A stretch of 64,000 bases of DNA from Circinella umbellata. Taxonomy: Eukaryota > Mucoromycota > Mucoromycetes > Mucorales > Lichtheimiaceae. This document shows positions 37,101 to 49,100 of the stretch, piece after piece. A program made the position numbers and the translations under genes. Below the pieces are notes generated by a model. It searched no databases. It was given only the letters and a program-made list of their open reading frames with translations, and was not told where the DNA came from. The DNA lies in the NCBI GenBank assembly GCA_025093555.1, contig JAIWNF010000088.1, forward strand, positions 62,001 through 126,000, written 5' to 3'. The first letter of the stretch is position 1. Each line of letters starts with the position of its first letter.

Positions 37101-38245
37101 GTGTTCAACGAATCGAAAATTAATCCAACATCCGAAGTAGTCCAAAAAGAATTTCGACAAAATTGTTCAACCAAAATAATACCCGCAGCCCAACAGTCTC
37201 GCTATATTAGTTTTTTTTATATCGTATGATTAAGTATCGGTTTAATCATCTTTATTCTTACGTTCCTTTTCCACTTATATACTTTTTCTTAATTCTTTAC
37301 CCTAAATCTTAATTAATCATACCTTGTCATAACCATACGGCTCCTCTGAACAAGTATCTAGAACGCATTCAGGTGATAAATAGCCTGGATACCTTAGTTA
37401 TTTACGCGTTAATAAATAATTTTTTCTTCATTTTCTTCAAGTTTTTTCGATCCCATCATCTTCTTCATTATACAGGATTATCTCTTTTCTATCTTTTTCT
37501 CTCACTTACCCAATCGGAAAGTCAACATCTACACCATGGCCTGTCATATAATATAATCCATAACCAGAAAGTTTAATTCGATCGTTTTCATCCAATAAGA
37601 CATTATCTGGTGATAGTGCCGCATGAATGACATTATTCTGTTTCAAATAAGCCAAAGCACAAAATATCTCGAAAGCATATCTTTGTATTAAATCAACACT
37701 AATAAATAATAATAATTAATGTTAAATATTCTTTTTTATACAAAAGACAAAAAAAAAGTATAAATATATTTAGAGTCCCCTCCCCCTTTTTTTTAATCCC
37801 TCCTTATTTTTTTTTTTACCTGACTGGTGTTTGTGCCTTTTCACTACGCGCTTTTTGTAATGAATTATCGTGGTATTCATTGACAATGAAAAGTCTATCT
37901 ATTATGTACATATTAGCGTTTAAGTTTAGTTTTAGTTTAATTTTCTATTCCACTGATTTTCTCTCACTCTTCCTTAATGAAAAGTAATAAAGGAAAAATA
38001 GAAGGTATTAGTCTACCATGTTTTCCTCGATGAACTTCGACATATTCACATAAATTCTCGTGTCTGAGTGTTTTTAACAGTTGAAAACGTCCCATGATTT
38101 GTGACGGAGCAGAAACTGCCAAATGACCTGATTGTGCAAGTGCTTCGGAGGATCTTGCCGAAGCTACGAAATTACAGGATGCAAGTTTTGGCGTAGGTCT
38201 ATCATGATATATTTTAAGATCGCTCGCATTGGCAAATAATGCCAT
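34126..38245 (-). CDS. tbck: TBCK-like protein: pseudokinase, TBC (Rab-GAP) and rhodanese domains
   Basis: About a dozen minus-strand exons from [14 protein letters not shown] to the stop at 34126. The N-terminal kinase fold begins near [20 protein letters not shown]. Its catalytic loop is [12 protein letters not shown] and the DFG position reads SGYG, so both catalytic Asp residues are lost: a pseudokinase. Next comes a low-complexity linker with acidic runs. The TBC domain follows, beginning [20 protein letters not shown], with [28 protein letters not shown] and [18 protein letters not shown]-terminal rhodanese-like segment ([15 protein letters not shown]) ends near [12 protein letters not shown]. 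This order matches TBC1-domain-containing kinase, a regulator of endosomal/TOR-linked trafficking in animals. Individual exon edges were checked for the first five exons only. Confidence 0.88.
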
Positions 38246-39939
38246 AATACAAATTTAAATAAGGAAGAAAAAAGAAAAAGAAAACTATTAAGAAAATAAA
38301 AAAAGGGTCCCCAGGGTGTAAAAAGTAGAGTGGGTCTTTGGATATGCCGAATTCCACCTTTGGTAAAAAGAGATCTTTCATTTTTACTTTCCGCAACAGT
38401 TTGTACTACAGGGTTTTTTCCTTATAGTTGCTAAAATAACCCACCACAGTATTCATTTGCATTAAAAATGGCCTGTAAATAAAACATTATAATCAATATA
38501 GTACAAATGTTCTTATCATTGAGAATAATTGATAAAGACTATTATATATATATATATATATATATATTAAAGAAAAAAGTATGAAAACAAAACTTTATTA
38601 TAAAAGAAGCGTCTGATACATGAGTTTGCATTATTTTATAATACCTAAATATAGGTTGTGGATGTTTGTAATGAGGAGTATTCATATATATATATATATA
38701 CAATATGTAATTCGTTTTGTGTTGTAAGTAGACAATATATATACATGTGTGTATTGAGTAAAAGTATCGATCTTCTACATTGTTTTTCTATGAAAATACT
38801 ACGCTGATATTATTAGAGATGTCGTTGAGCGTGTCCATAGTAGTCAAGTCGGTCCTACTAGGTACTGATATTAAAGCAAACAGATTCAACAATAAATCTT
38901 TTTTTTTTCTTTTCACGTACAGAAGGTCATTGTTTCTTTATGAGAAATGAATGTATAATTGAATTTGTTTTTTGAGTTCGTCACGACTGATAACAATAAT
39001 CATTCATTGTTATATTTTCCAGATAAGAGTGATTATCCCAATCAATCTGATCACAAAACTCAGCTAACAACCCTTTTGTTTGAGAAAGTCATCAAACAAA
39101 ACCTTTTAGCATAAATTCAATTACTATTACTAGTAACTCTTGTCTCAAAATCAGGGCTATTTCTCGCAGTATAGTACTAAGATTTTCGTCTCCATAAATA
39201 GTTGCAAGCTATCATTCAGACGGCATTTTCTTATGAATAATAACGTTTGCTTAGCAAAAACAAAGTGGAGTTTGTTGATAGCTTTATGTTATCCCCTCAA
39301 CCACACACTATCATACGTATACGATGACAAGCATCTCATCCTGGGTTAAATATTTACCGTACCGTCTTGATATCTTCATATATGTATTCAACTTAATACG
39401 TACTGGGGTTTTGCTTGAAGCGATTTGGACTGTTTTTTTTTGCTTCTATTCCGTTCAATTGCGATAACAGTTATCAACTCTTTCCACAAATGAACTTTCA
39501 TAACATTATTCTTCTTATACGCTTAAAAATAAAGATATAAACATTTTGATATTCAAAAGTCATCATAAATAGCCATTATCATTATTAGCTGCTCATTTCC
39601 GATCACCGAAAAAAAAAAATCAAATAACTCATATTGATTTTTAATGTGACCAGTCTATTTCTACAAATATGTTCGTGCAAAAGGGTTTCGCTTTTTTTTT
39701 TTTAGTTCAATAACACAAAAATACTTTTGAATTCGTCATACGGATGGTAGGTGTTTTATTCCATAATAAATTGACTATATAATACAATAAATAAAAAAAA
39801 TATTAAAATGAGGTTTTAAATATAGCAACTTTGTCTTAGGTTTACAAATCTCTTTTGCTGTTTTGACGATGAGCGAGCATCGGTGTATTACATTGGAAAC
39901 TTAAATGTCCCGTTAATACCTATATTTATTCATCTGATA
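38246..39939. other. Intergenic, no gene seen
   Basis: Upstream side of TBCK. AT-rich, with (TA)n tracts near 38543-38568 and 38686-38700. Short frames have no recognisable content. Confidence 0.5.
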
Positions 39940-40146
39940 GGGCCACTCTTTAGGCGATTCGTCTATTGAGACCCAAGTAGGCATTACTGTAAACTTGAAA
40001 GCTATTAGTTTTCAAGTCCCTCGTAGTATCTGCGTTATACATTAGGGATTAGGGGCACTCCTTAGGCGATTCGTCTATTGAGACCCGAGTGGACATTACT
40101 GTAAACTTGAAAGCTATTAGTTTTCAAGTCCCTCGTAGTGTCTGCG
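39940..40146 (+). repeat. Tandem pair of tRNA/SINE-like units with conserved hairpin
   Basis: Two copies (39940-40034 and 40052-40146, period 112) differ at only about half a dozen positions. Each holds taggcgattcgtctattgag, a gaccc(g/a)agt(g/a)g block resembling a Pol III A box in the second copy, cttgaaagctattagtttt plus caag (a 7-bp stem) and ttttcaagtccc, resembling a B box. The flanks attaggg and ccctaat around the second copy are inverted. It could be a tRNA-derived SINE fragment, a tRNA-Ser(TGA)-like pseudogene or another small RNA. No clean cloverleaf could be drawn. Confidence 0.6.
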
Positions 40147-40725
40147 CTTTCCCTAATGTTAATATGTGTATTTATTCTTTTGTTTTCTTTATTATATTTT
40201 TTATACATAAATGATGTATTTGATAATTACTAATGTAGTGAGAGTGTTTGACTGTTATGGAAATATCATTGATTTGGAGGCATAGTGGACATAGTTTGTT
40301 TTATTTGCTTAAAAAAAAGAAAAGTATGAGGGATAATTGGACATTATACAAGAGCTTGAGTGGTCATTGATTATCTCTTAGGGGGTTTTGTGTGTATATA
40401 AATCATTAATAACTATTTTAATACTATGACAATAAAAAGACTACCTCTTTTTTTAAAGTTTTTGTTATTATACAGATACTCGTCAATGTATATATTTACA
40501 TATGTAGATAACGAGGTGAAGAAAGAGGAGAATATGAAGCACGGTATCCTGTTTTAGCGGAGAGTGATGAAAACAGAAAAAACCCTTTCTTGTTGATATT
40601 GTACGTGATGGTGGTGGTGGTGGTGGTGGTGGTGAGATTAGTGAGGATGATGTGTTGATGAATAGATTTGCTGCTGTTATTATTTTTATGAATATTTGTG
40701 TGTCGCACTAACTGCTAATTTGGTT
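40147..40725. other. Intergenic, no gene seen
   Basis: 3' flank of the next minus-strand gene. Contains a (ggt)n run at about 40610-40635. No exon seen. Confidence 0.5.
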
Positions 40726-43700
40726 TCAAGTGTTAGAAGACGAACTGGTACTACTGACATTGTTGCTGTTGTTATTGGTATTATTGTCACTGGTTTCACA
40801 TACAGATCTTTTTCTCTTTTTTATAGAAGCGCCATAGTTCTCTTGATGAAATGAAGAGTCAATTGGTAATTTTCTTGTTGGGTTCGCCATAGTTGGTATA
40901 AATAATCCTTCATCGTTTACTTTGTCTAGAGTCTCCGTCAAATATTTTTTCATCCTCCAGACAAGTGTAATAATAGCAGTCAATCTAACCACAAAGTTTG
41001 CCTGAGAATCAGGGAAAAGAAGAGGACCAAGAATCTGTAAACGACAAACAGATCCTTTTGGACAAGTCATCAAGCAAAACTTGGCACTTAATCCTAATAG
41101 ATAGAGAAAAACTAAATTATTAGGACACTTATTATTATTATCGAGGATAAGAGAAAGTGTTATTATCTGGGGAAATTGGTATTTAATACCAATGGGAAAT
41201 TCTTGGGACGTTTGGGACGTTTGGGACATTTGGGACATCCCAAATTACCAAATAAAGGTTTTCGGGACATTTGGGACATTTGGGACAAAATCTTTTTGAC
41301 AAAAAAGGAAAAGGAGTCTAAATTTTTGTAACAGCGGAAGGTCAATAATAAATAGCGCGTGTTGTATATAATAAGGTTGCAAAATAACTTTTTAACCAAT
41401 GTTAATCTCCCAATGTAATTCTTGCAGTTTACCCAGTCATCAATGCATTTCTAATCGAATATGTCTCAACACTCTGAATTGTTTGGCCATTGGCAATCAT
41501 AATGAAAGCAAGAAGTGTGAGCTTTAACTTTGTTCAAACTTTTACTACAATCGTTTTTCCTTATTTGTTCGAGTTGTGGAAGTGGGATGGTAATATTTGG
41601 TACTGATTACGTTTTCTATGAAATTACACGTCGAACGGTAGGAATGTGGAATGAACGCTATAAACATTATTAATATACTTATCAATAGAATCAGATGGTA
41701 ATATTCGATATTATGAGTAAACATGAAATTGTTACTGATATTATTAATTTACTTTTTAATAGAATGGGGTGGTAATATTCGGTACTGATTATGGTTTGTA
41801 TGAAATAACATGTCGAATGGTGGAAATATGGGATGGTTACTGGCATTATTAATTCGCTTATTAATAGAGTGGGATGGTAATATTTGGTACTGGTTACGGT
41901 TTGTATGAATGACACGTCGAACGGTAGGAATATGGAATGAATGCTAGCATTATTAATATACTTATTATTAATAAAATCAAATGGTAATATTCGGTACTGA
42001 TTATGGTATGCATGAAACGACACGTTCGAATAGTATAAATATGGGGATAGTAATAATTTTTAATTCTGATATTACAACATACTACTTTTAACTTCCATCA
42101 GTTTTTTTTCAATCTCCAACCTTTTCCATATGAACAACAACAACAATCTGCTCAGTGACATCAGAGATATAAACGTAAGTAAACTTATTCAATTATATAA
42201 TAATTACATGTATCTAAACAATACGTTTTTCAAAATAGTGACTCGGTTGCTCAAGAAACGTCCGGTGAAAGGTAACATATAATTTTAATTTATAACAAAC
42301 ATGTTGCATTATATCTATTATATTCCATCAATTCTAATTATTATAATGATTGTTTTTAGCTCTGCTACTCGTGCTGCTCAGTCTATGCCAGCTTAAGTTA
42401 CCAATAAGCATAGCATGCATTTAGTTAAGTTTACATTATTCAGATGCTGATAAAGGTCTTTTTTTTAGATTCTCTATCGTCTCCTACCTACTCATCATCC
42501 GCCACTCCCTCACAATCACAACAACAACCGCAACCACCCACACCAAGACTCCGTCCCCACCACACCTCACCACGACAACAACCATCATCATCATCCCACC
42601 AACCCTTAGAGGGTATGCTTGATCCCCCATGCCCTCTTTACATACCGCCTTCCTCAACAACAATGACAACGACAACAGCACATCGCGGTTCCGGCAAAAT
42701 ACCTTTGCGGATCGCGGTGTGTTCATTCCTACCACCCACAGAAATTCTGCTCTCTCCTCTTCAACATCATCAACAACCGAACAACGCGCTGGTCGCAAAA
42801 AGAAGGGGAAAGTAACTTCTACTAGAAAATAGTTTTTTTTTTGGCACATCATTGTTTTTTTTCTAGAATTAATAAACATTTATCAAATACACATACCTAA
42901 ATATTGATTTTCATTGGGTCTGCTTGGTACACAAACTTTGAATACAAACTATCTATAAAAGGAAATATCTGCGCTGAGAAAGAAATCTATTTCCCAAATG
43001 TCCCAAATGTCCCAAAGGTTTCCCATGGTGTAAATACATGCCAGAAAATATGAACCCCACCAAGACCAGTTCATGCAATTTCTTAGGCTGTAATTCACCA
43101 AGTTTTACCAACATATCACGAAGCGTCTTTGGACAAATGAATTTCGTTTCAACTAATTCTTTTGTAGTATCGACTTCTAGTTGCTTTCCTGCTTCGGCAC
43201 ATGCATATTCTGATAAACCTGATTTAAACAATAAGTCAACCTTCCTGTCAGTTGCTCTTCTACTAATCATTTCTTCTCTTGAAAGGGAGTGAGATGCATT
43301 CTTTGCTTGCGTAGAAGCGCCACTGGTTCCCTCACCGCTGTTTATTATACCACATATTAATTTAAGTTTAAACCGTAAAATAAGTCATAACAAAATCAAA
43401 CGATTCTTACCCTCTAACTTTGAATTCAGATTCATCAAAGCATTCTTGTACCACTACCCATACACGATTTAATAAATCAGATTCAGAATGATCAGTTACC
43501 GGGAGATAGTTGTTATAAAATAAATTTAACGTCTTCAAAAAAGTTTGATGAATCCAAAATAAGTCAGGCTCATTCTTTGGATGAAAAGGAACATGACTTG
43601 CTTGTTCAAAAATCGTTTCAAGATCACGCTAAGCAATAAATAACCTAATAATTTAATAATTGTTCTTCTTTTTACCCTTGCTCTTTTAAATAACATTCTG

Positions 43701-44789
43701 ATAAGACTCCCGATATACTTACTTTGCCTAAATAACCTTTCAAATACTCATTAAGTTTTTCTGGTAAATCATAATCTTTTGGACAAGCTTCATTTTTAAC
43801 TTCTTTCATTTCCTCTTCCGTGAAATACCCATCATCAATCCACATTGTATCATCAACATCCAAAATCAAAGAATGGACCGGACTTTGCATATATATAAAT
43901 ATCAAATTAATATGAAACATAACGAAGAACAAAATTGAGCCTGGATAGGTCGATGATGATATCTAAATATGTATCTGATCTACTTACTGCTCGAATTGGC
44001 AAGTGCTGGCATATTGCTTCATTACATCCTCAACTACAGTACCTGTGCTTAGGACCCATTTATTTTCACCCAATGAACCAAAGTAATGCTCGACCATTTC
44101 TGCAGTAATTGGTTTTTTGGAATTATTTGCATTTATTCTTGTTGTTTTCGATGATTTTGAAGAAGTTGAAGAAGGCGTTGAAGGTAAAGAAGAAGTTGAA
44201 GATACTGGTACTTTGAAAATTTGTTGTTGGGTTTGTGATCGTGAGGAAAAAGAAGAGGAAGAGGAAAAACGACTTTTCAAATGCTTTCGCAGATATGATT
44301 ATATATTAATATAATTTTTCCTGACTGCCATTGATAGCTGTATGTTTTGTATACTTACTTTCAGTGCTGCAAGTGCTGTGTTTCCCCAATCTGGTTTTCC
44401 TAGTACCTATCAAACCAGTAATAGAGTATTAGTAGTGTAGCAAACCATATATACAGGAGTATGTGGTCGTGTATTTCTAAAGAGTGATGCTAGTACCGTA
44501 TCAATACCTACAACTACAATATTTCTTCGCTTTGCTTCAGTAGAAAACCGATGAGTCCAAATACTTTTCAGATCATCACCTTCTTTGGTAAGATCAAGTA
44601 TCTTATTATGATTTTGTTTTAAAAAACTCTCCAAAGTTGGGTTTTCATTCTTATCAAAATATTTCTGCAGTACTATAAACAAGGCCTAATTAAAAAAAAT
44701 AATATGATAATTTTCACCACATTCCAAAAGTAGATCATTCACGTTCACTTACTCTTAATATGAACTGGACAATTGGGATCCCACTAAAA
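40726..44789 (-). CDS. Uncharacterised Mucoromycota-type family protein; 5' end disrupted by inverted-repeat element
   Basis: Minus-strand exons 44685-44455, 44406-44359, 44283-43988, 43882-43723, 43628-43411, 43337-43042 and 41093-40726 sum to 1,617 nt (538 residues plus stop) with every phase agreeing. A further exon (44789-44753) adds FSGIPIVQFILR and then meets an element. Seen: SWLS-type segment WVLSTGTVVEDVMKQYA, FEHPVHSLILDVDD, RKVDLLFKSGLSEYACAEAG, CPKTLRDMLVKL, and VGFIFSG joined to LSAKFCLMTCPKGSVCRLQ. I know this motif order from lineage-expanded hypothetical proteins of Mucorales; there is no assigned function. The C-terminus is basic then Ser/Asn-rich. The 1,948-nt last intron has a GC donor and contains a mobile element. 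The original start codon was not found. Confidence 0.7.
41580..42050. repeat. Minisatellite of about 115-bp units
   Basis: Four to five diverged units carry gatggtaatattcggtactg, then tatgaaa(t/c)...cacgtcgaacggta, then a wobbling attattaat(a/t)...acttatta segment. It lies inside the intronic element at 41182-43034. Confidence 0.75.
42130..42832 (+). other. Low-complexity frames inside the intronic element
   Basis: A plus-strand start at 42130 gives MNNNNNLLSDIRDIN followed by a gtaagt donor. Further on, two overlapping frames (42444-42815 and 42629-42832) read Ser/Pro/Gln-rich peptide, the second ending in RAGRKKKGKVTSTRK. I could not join them into one phase-consistent gene. They may be remains of an element-encoded or captured gene. 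Confidence 0.2.
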
Positions 44790-45645
44790 ATCGTGTAGTC
44801 CCCCCATCGTGTAGTCCAAGTCACACTGCCAATTATGGTCATCATCGTGTACCAGTCATGCTACATGATCCATACTACACGATCATCGATTTCAGTTTGA
44901 AAATGAAGAATCCATTTTGGTTGTTAAATTCATCGATATTTTTATTTACTACGGTAGGAGAACTTTTAGTAATAGAAAATAAAGTTAAAATCTACTTGTT
45001 GAATCATTCGTGATGATTTCATACCTAGTCTTCAAAAATTATTGATTACTACTGTTGTTTTGAAGCGGTCCCTTCTCGATTTGTTGAATGTATCACTGCA
45101 GAGGGTTGATACTATTGTGAGAATAATTGAATATTATAGTTCAATATTATGTTGTCCGAACATCTTGGGATGGAAATTAACTTGTCAAGAAAAAATAATA
45201 ATGTAGTTTTTGGTCGGGTAAGTTTGAGACGACATGTTGAAGGTCTCTGTGACACATTTTGTAGCGAATAAGCTGATGTGTAAATGCTGACTATAGTTGC
45301 TTCGATGTTTGTTCCAAGTAAACAACTAAATAAATTTGTAAAACCCTTGAGGAGGCTCGTATAATTGGTTCATTGAATTATGAAAGAGACGACACATTTC
45401 ATTCGATGCATCACGTTAAGTCCTAATTTATTTAACTCGAAAATATGTAACAAGACATTATTTGTAAAGTGTCTTCAAACATTCCTCATTACCCACTCAA
45501 TGACAAGATTTAAGAGAAAGTACATGAACAAATTGTAAAGTACACGATCAAAAAAAAAAGGTACACTATGAAGCATGCTTTTTATCAAGGCGGGTATATA
45601 ATATTACAGTGTGACTTGAATTACACGATGGGCGGACTACACGAT
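44790..45645. mobile_element. MITE-like element D, 856 bp, at the 5' end of the family gene
   Basis: The two ends are inverted copies of about 40 bp beginning atcgtgtagtcc(c/g)cccatc, then gtgta(g/a)t(c/t)caagtcacac. The inner motif cgtgtag recurs in the subterminal zone. No target duplication is visible at the edges, so one end may have been lost or rearranged. No ORF inside. It adjoins the most upstream coding block of the family gene. Confidence 0.65.
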
Positions 45646-45775
45646 GTTTCTGGAGACTCCTCAAATAATTATGCTAATTCGGAGCTTTTAACCCTAACAA
45701 CAACACCTTTATTTTTATTTTTTCAGGTTACTTTCTTTTCCAAAAGAACAAAAGAAAAAAATAACACACACAAGA

Positions 45776-46170
45776 ATGACAGCGGAAAGTACAAAACCAC
45801 CAACACGTCAAGAACGACAACATTGTTGGAAATTACGTGACGAATATTTTGCATGTCTTGATCGCTTAACCATTGTGGATCCTGTAATTGTTGAAAAAGA
45901 ACCAGAAAAAGCTAAGGAATGTCTTGAAAAGAAATCAAAATATGAAGACGCTTGTGTGGCAAGTTGGGTAAGTTGGTTATTCTTATTTATTACTTTTTCT
46001 TTAAAAGTCATGTCACGGATATAAATCAGGAAAGAAGGAACTCATTATGAAATGCTATTGTTATTGTTATTATTATTAATGTATAGGTTGAATATTTCAA
46101 TAAACGCCGAGTACTTGACGTAAAACAACGTGAATATTTAGAATTTTCAAAGCAACAATCAGGCAAATAA
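45776..46170 (+). CDS. coa6: Cytochrome c oxidase assembly factor COA6
   Basis: Two exons (45776-45967, 46087-46170) give 91 residues, the usual size. The protein shows the twin-cysteine pattern of COA6: C-X9-C (CWKLRDEYFAC) and C-X10-C (CLEKKSKYEDAC), then SWVEYFNKRRVLDVKQREYL. COA6 works in the intermembrane space in copper delivery to the CuA site of Cox2 during complex IV assembly. Entry and folding by the Mia40 relay is known for this family. The stop lies 16 bases from the end of the convergent TFIIIC gene, so their transcripts must overlap. Confidence 0.9.
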
Positions 46171-46186
46171 ATAAAAAAATTATATA

Positions 46187-49100
46187 TTACAACAAGCTGG
46201 AACCGCACATAATACATTTTTGACACTCTTGTAATATAAGTTCACTTAATCCGTTACTTCCTCCTGGGATTAAGCTCTTTTCACCACATAGAATACATGT
46301 ACGTAATCGACTTGATGTTAATACACGGCGGGTCACATTACAACTGCCTATACTCAAATATACAAAAATAAAATTTCAATATTACTTTTCATCAACATCA
46401 TCATTACGTCTTTATTATTCTCTCTCACACAAAATGATTACTGTGCAATAAAGCTTACCCCAAATATGCATGGATGGACAAACACCTAATCGATCCTTCT
46501 CCACAATAACTAATTCTTGACATCCTGGACATTTTTCTCTTCCTGGTAGTGTTTCTTGTGGATCCTGCCCATCCAGTAGTAGTGTTGCAATTCCAACCTC
46601 TTTTTCTAATTCTTTAGAAACCTGGGGTAAATAAGATTGAAGTCGTTTACACGTAGTTTGAATTTGTTCCAACGCAAATGGAATAGGTTCTTCTTGTGTA
46701 AGTATACGATCACATAATAATAGTATGATCACAGCATCATCCTCTAAACAAATATATATATATATATATAAACATGTACAAATTATTATTTTTTTCTTAT
46801 TGGTAATCCTTCTCGAAAAAAAAAGCAAGAGAAATATACCATCTAATTTTTGTAATCGATCATCCGACAAACTATATATATAATCTAATACGGTAGCAGC
46901 AAATTGTTGATTAAGAAATGATTTGGCTTTTCTACAAACTTTTGATAATTTACGTATAGCGTCTTCTGCTAGCTCATAATTCTGAAGATTGATTTGTACA
47001 CGAAGGAGAACGCGAGCTGCTGTTGCTCGATCATCACAAAATATTTTTTTTGCCAATGAATCCGTACTAAATAGAAAATTGATTAGATAATATGTTGCTA
47101 GGATTATATGCCTAAAAATGTTTACCTTTTTTTATAGTGACCTTGAGACATAAGATTGTCAACAACATCGAGCCATTTGATCATTCCATCACTCTCATCT
47201 TCATCTATGATATATTGAAGTATTTCATGAAGTATGGCTTGAATGGGTAACGTATAAACTATATATATTGACCTCTAAGTATTAGCATCAGCTTGTAAAT
47301 GAATTATTTAAATAAATAAGCTGATATACTAACAAATAGCAGGATCCTTGATATATCTTTCTATTGTATGACTAACTTCTTGAATTGTATTTGGATCTTG
47401 ACGTTCTCGATGTGCTATAAAACCCAAATATATGATATCAAGGTTGTTCCTTGGAAAATAATGCATATCTAACTCAGGACGTAATCTATAATATATAAAA
47501 TTGTGGGTGGGAGATGCTAAGGTTAAACAATAAAAGTTAAAGTAAAAAAAAGTTAAAAGCTTACGTAAAAAGGACAGCAGAGAATAAACCAGTAGCACTA
47601 TCCTCGACAGACCATGTTTTAGGTACGACAGCATTTGCGGTGGCTTGAGTTTCACGATCCATTTTATCTTGGTCTATGAGCCATTGTTGATTCATTTTAT
47701 TCAAAAGTCGTTCATTTGTCTTTGCTGATAGCTCGCTGTTGTATGTATGTTTTGCATTATCATCGACAAATAATGATATGTTTTGACAATCATAAGTATA
47801 TAAATATACTTGAGATCCATCTACTGACCAATTAACGCCTATCAAAAAGCAATAATCAAAAGCAAGTTAATTATTTGATAATTTAACAATATGTAAAAAT
47901 ATATATTCTTACCTGTTAATCCCATTGTTGAGTGTTCAAGATAATATTCACTCCAGTGATCAACAAGATCATCATCATCATCAATTATTATGGATCCAAT
48001 TTGAACACGTGCGTTTTTACATAATACTGTTTTGATTACGTTGCCTCCATTTTTCTATGAGATTTTATATAGGTAGTTTCAAATGAGTTAAACAATCTAT
48101 TTAGGTAAGAACTTGAAAGATGGGGAAAGTATATGTATGTTGTTACCAAGTCATTCCAAACAGATAACAAGCTAATATAAGATGGATCGGATTCGAACCA
48201 TGTTTTCTTTATCGTTGCTGTTACGGATTGAATAGTGGTTTCCCCTGTATCATAATCTACTTTCGCCTCTAGTTCCACAGATGTTAATGCACTTGTACCA
48301 TCCGAGCATGTTGAAATTATGTAAGCCGTATCTATCATTATAATTTACATTTACATGTAAATAAAACTGCTATCTATATAATATATTCAATAATAATAAA
48401 ATAATTATCTCTCTTTACTAACATCGATTGCCATTAACGCGCCATTGAGTCCATTCTACGGAATTAACAAAGGATTGATGTGGTTGAAAAGTGGTGCAAA
48501 ATAGTGCTCCTAAGTCGGAATGATAACTACGTATAAAAAATAATTATTATTAGTATTTCTATATACATCTATACGATGATGATACATAGATCTAAACACA
48601 AATGATTCATTTATTATACCTCCATATAGTAATTTCACCTGATTTATTACCTAATGCGATCAAAGCAGGCTTTTGTACAAAAAGATCAGGAATAATCAAT
48701 GATGACCATGCACAGCCTGTATAAAAAAATTGTATACAAAAAACCATTAATATTTGATCCGATTAAGTAAGCTTACATATAAAGAATTGAATTATATGTT
48801 AGAATTACAAAGAGTCTGGAAATGATCTAATTCATCTGGAGTACTGAATTTGTCTTTGGATCCTAAAACATGTTCTTTTATTAAAGGTGTCATATCGAAA
48901 CACTTTCTTTATATTTTAGTAAAGTAATTACGGTCGAATTTATATCTTTACAATACCATTACACTTACTGTATCTAAATATTCTCCAAGTTTAGTTGTAC
49001 TATATAATGTTACTTGATGATATGTAGTAATGACAGCTAATATACATCTATTTAATTATCTGTTATAATTAGAAAGACTTTAGCCTAGATGTAATATATA

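Larger units (their letters stand above)
41182..43034. mobile_element. Inverted-repeat element inside an intron, 1,853 bp
   Basis: Left end reads tttaataccaatgggaaatt then repeats of tgggacatt/tgggacgtt. The right end, reverse-complemented, reads tttacaccatgggaaacctt followed by tgggacatttgggacatt. Both sides adjoin TA, consistent with a TA target duplication. It sits within the intron 43041-41094 of the minus-strand gene, 7 bases from the donor. Removing it and one TA leaves an ordinary 93-nt intron. It holds a minisatellite and low-complexity frames but no recognisable transposase, so it is non-autonomous. Confidence 0.7.

Noticed and set aside
48180..48200. ggattcgaacc resembling a tRNA T-arm
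   Set aside because: It lies inside coding sequence of the TFIIIC subunit and lacks the rest of a tRNA.
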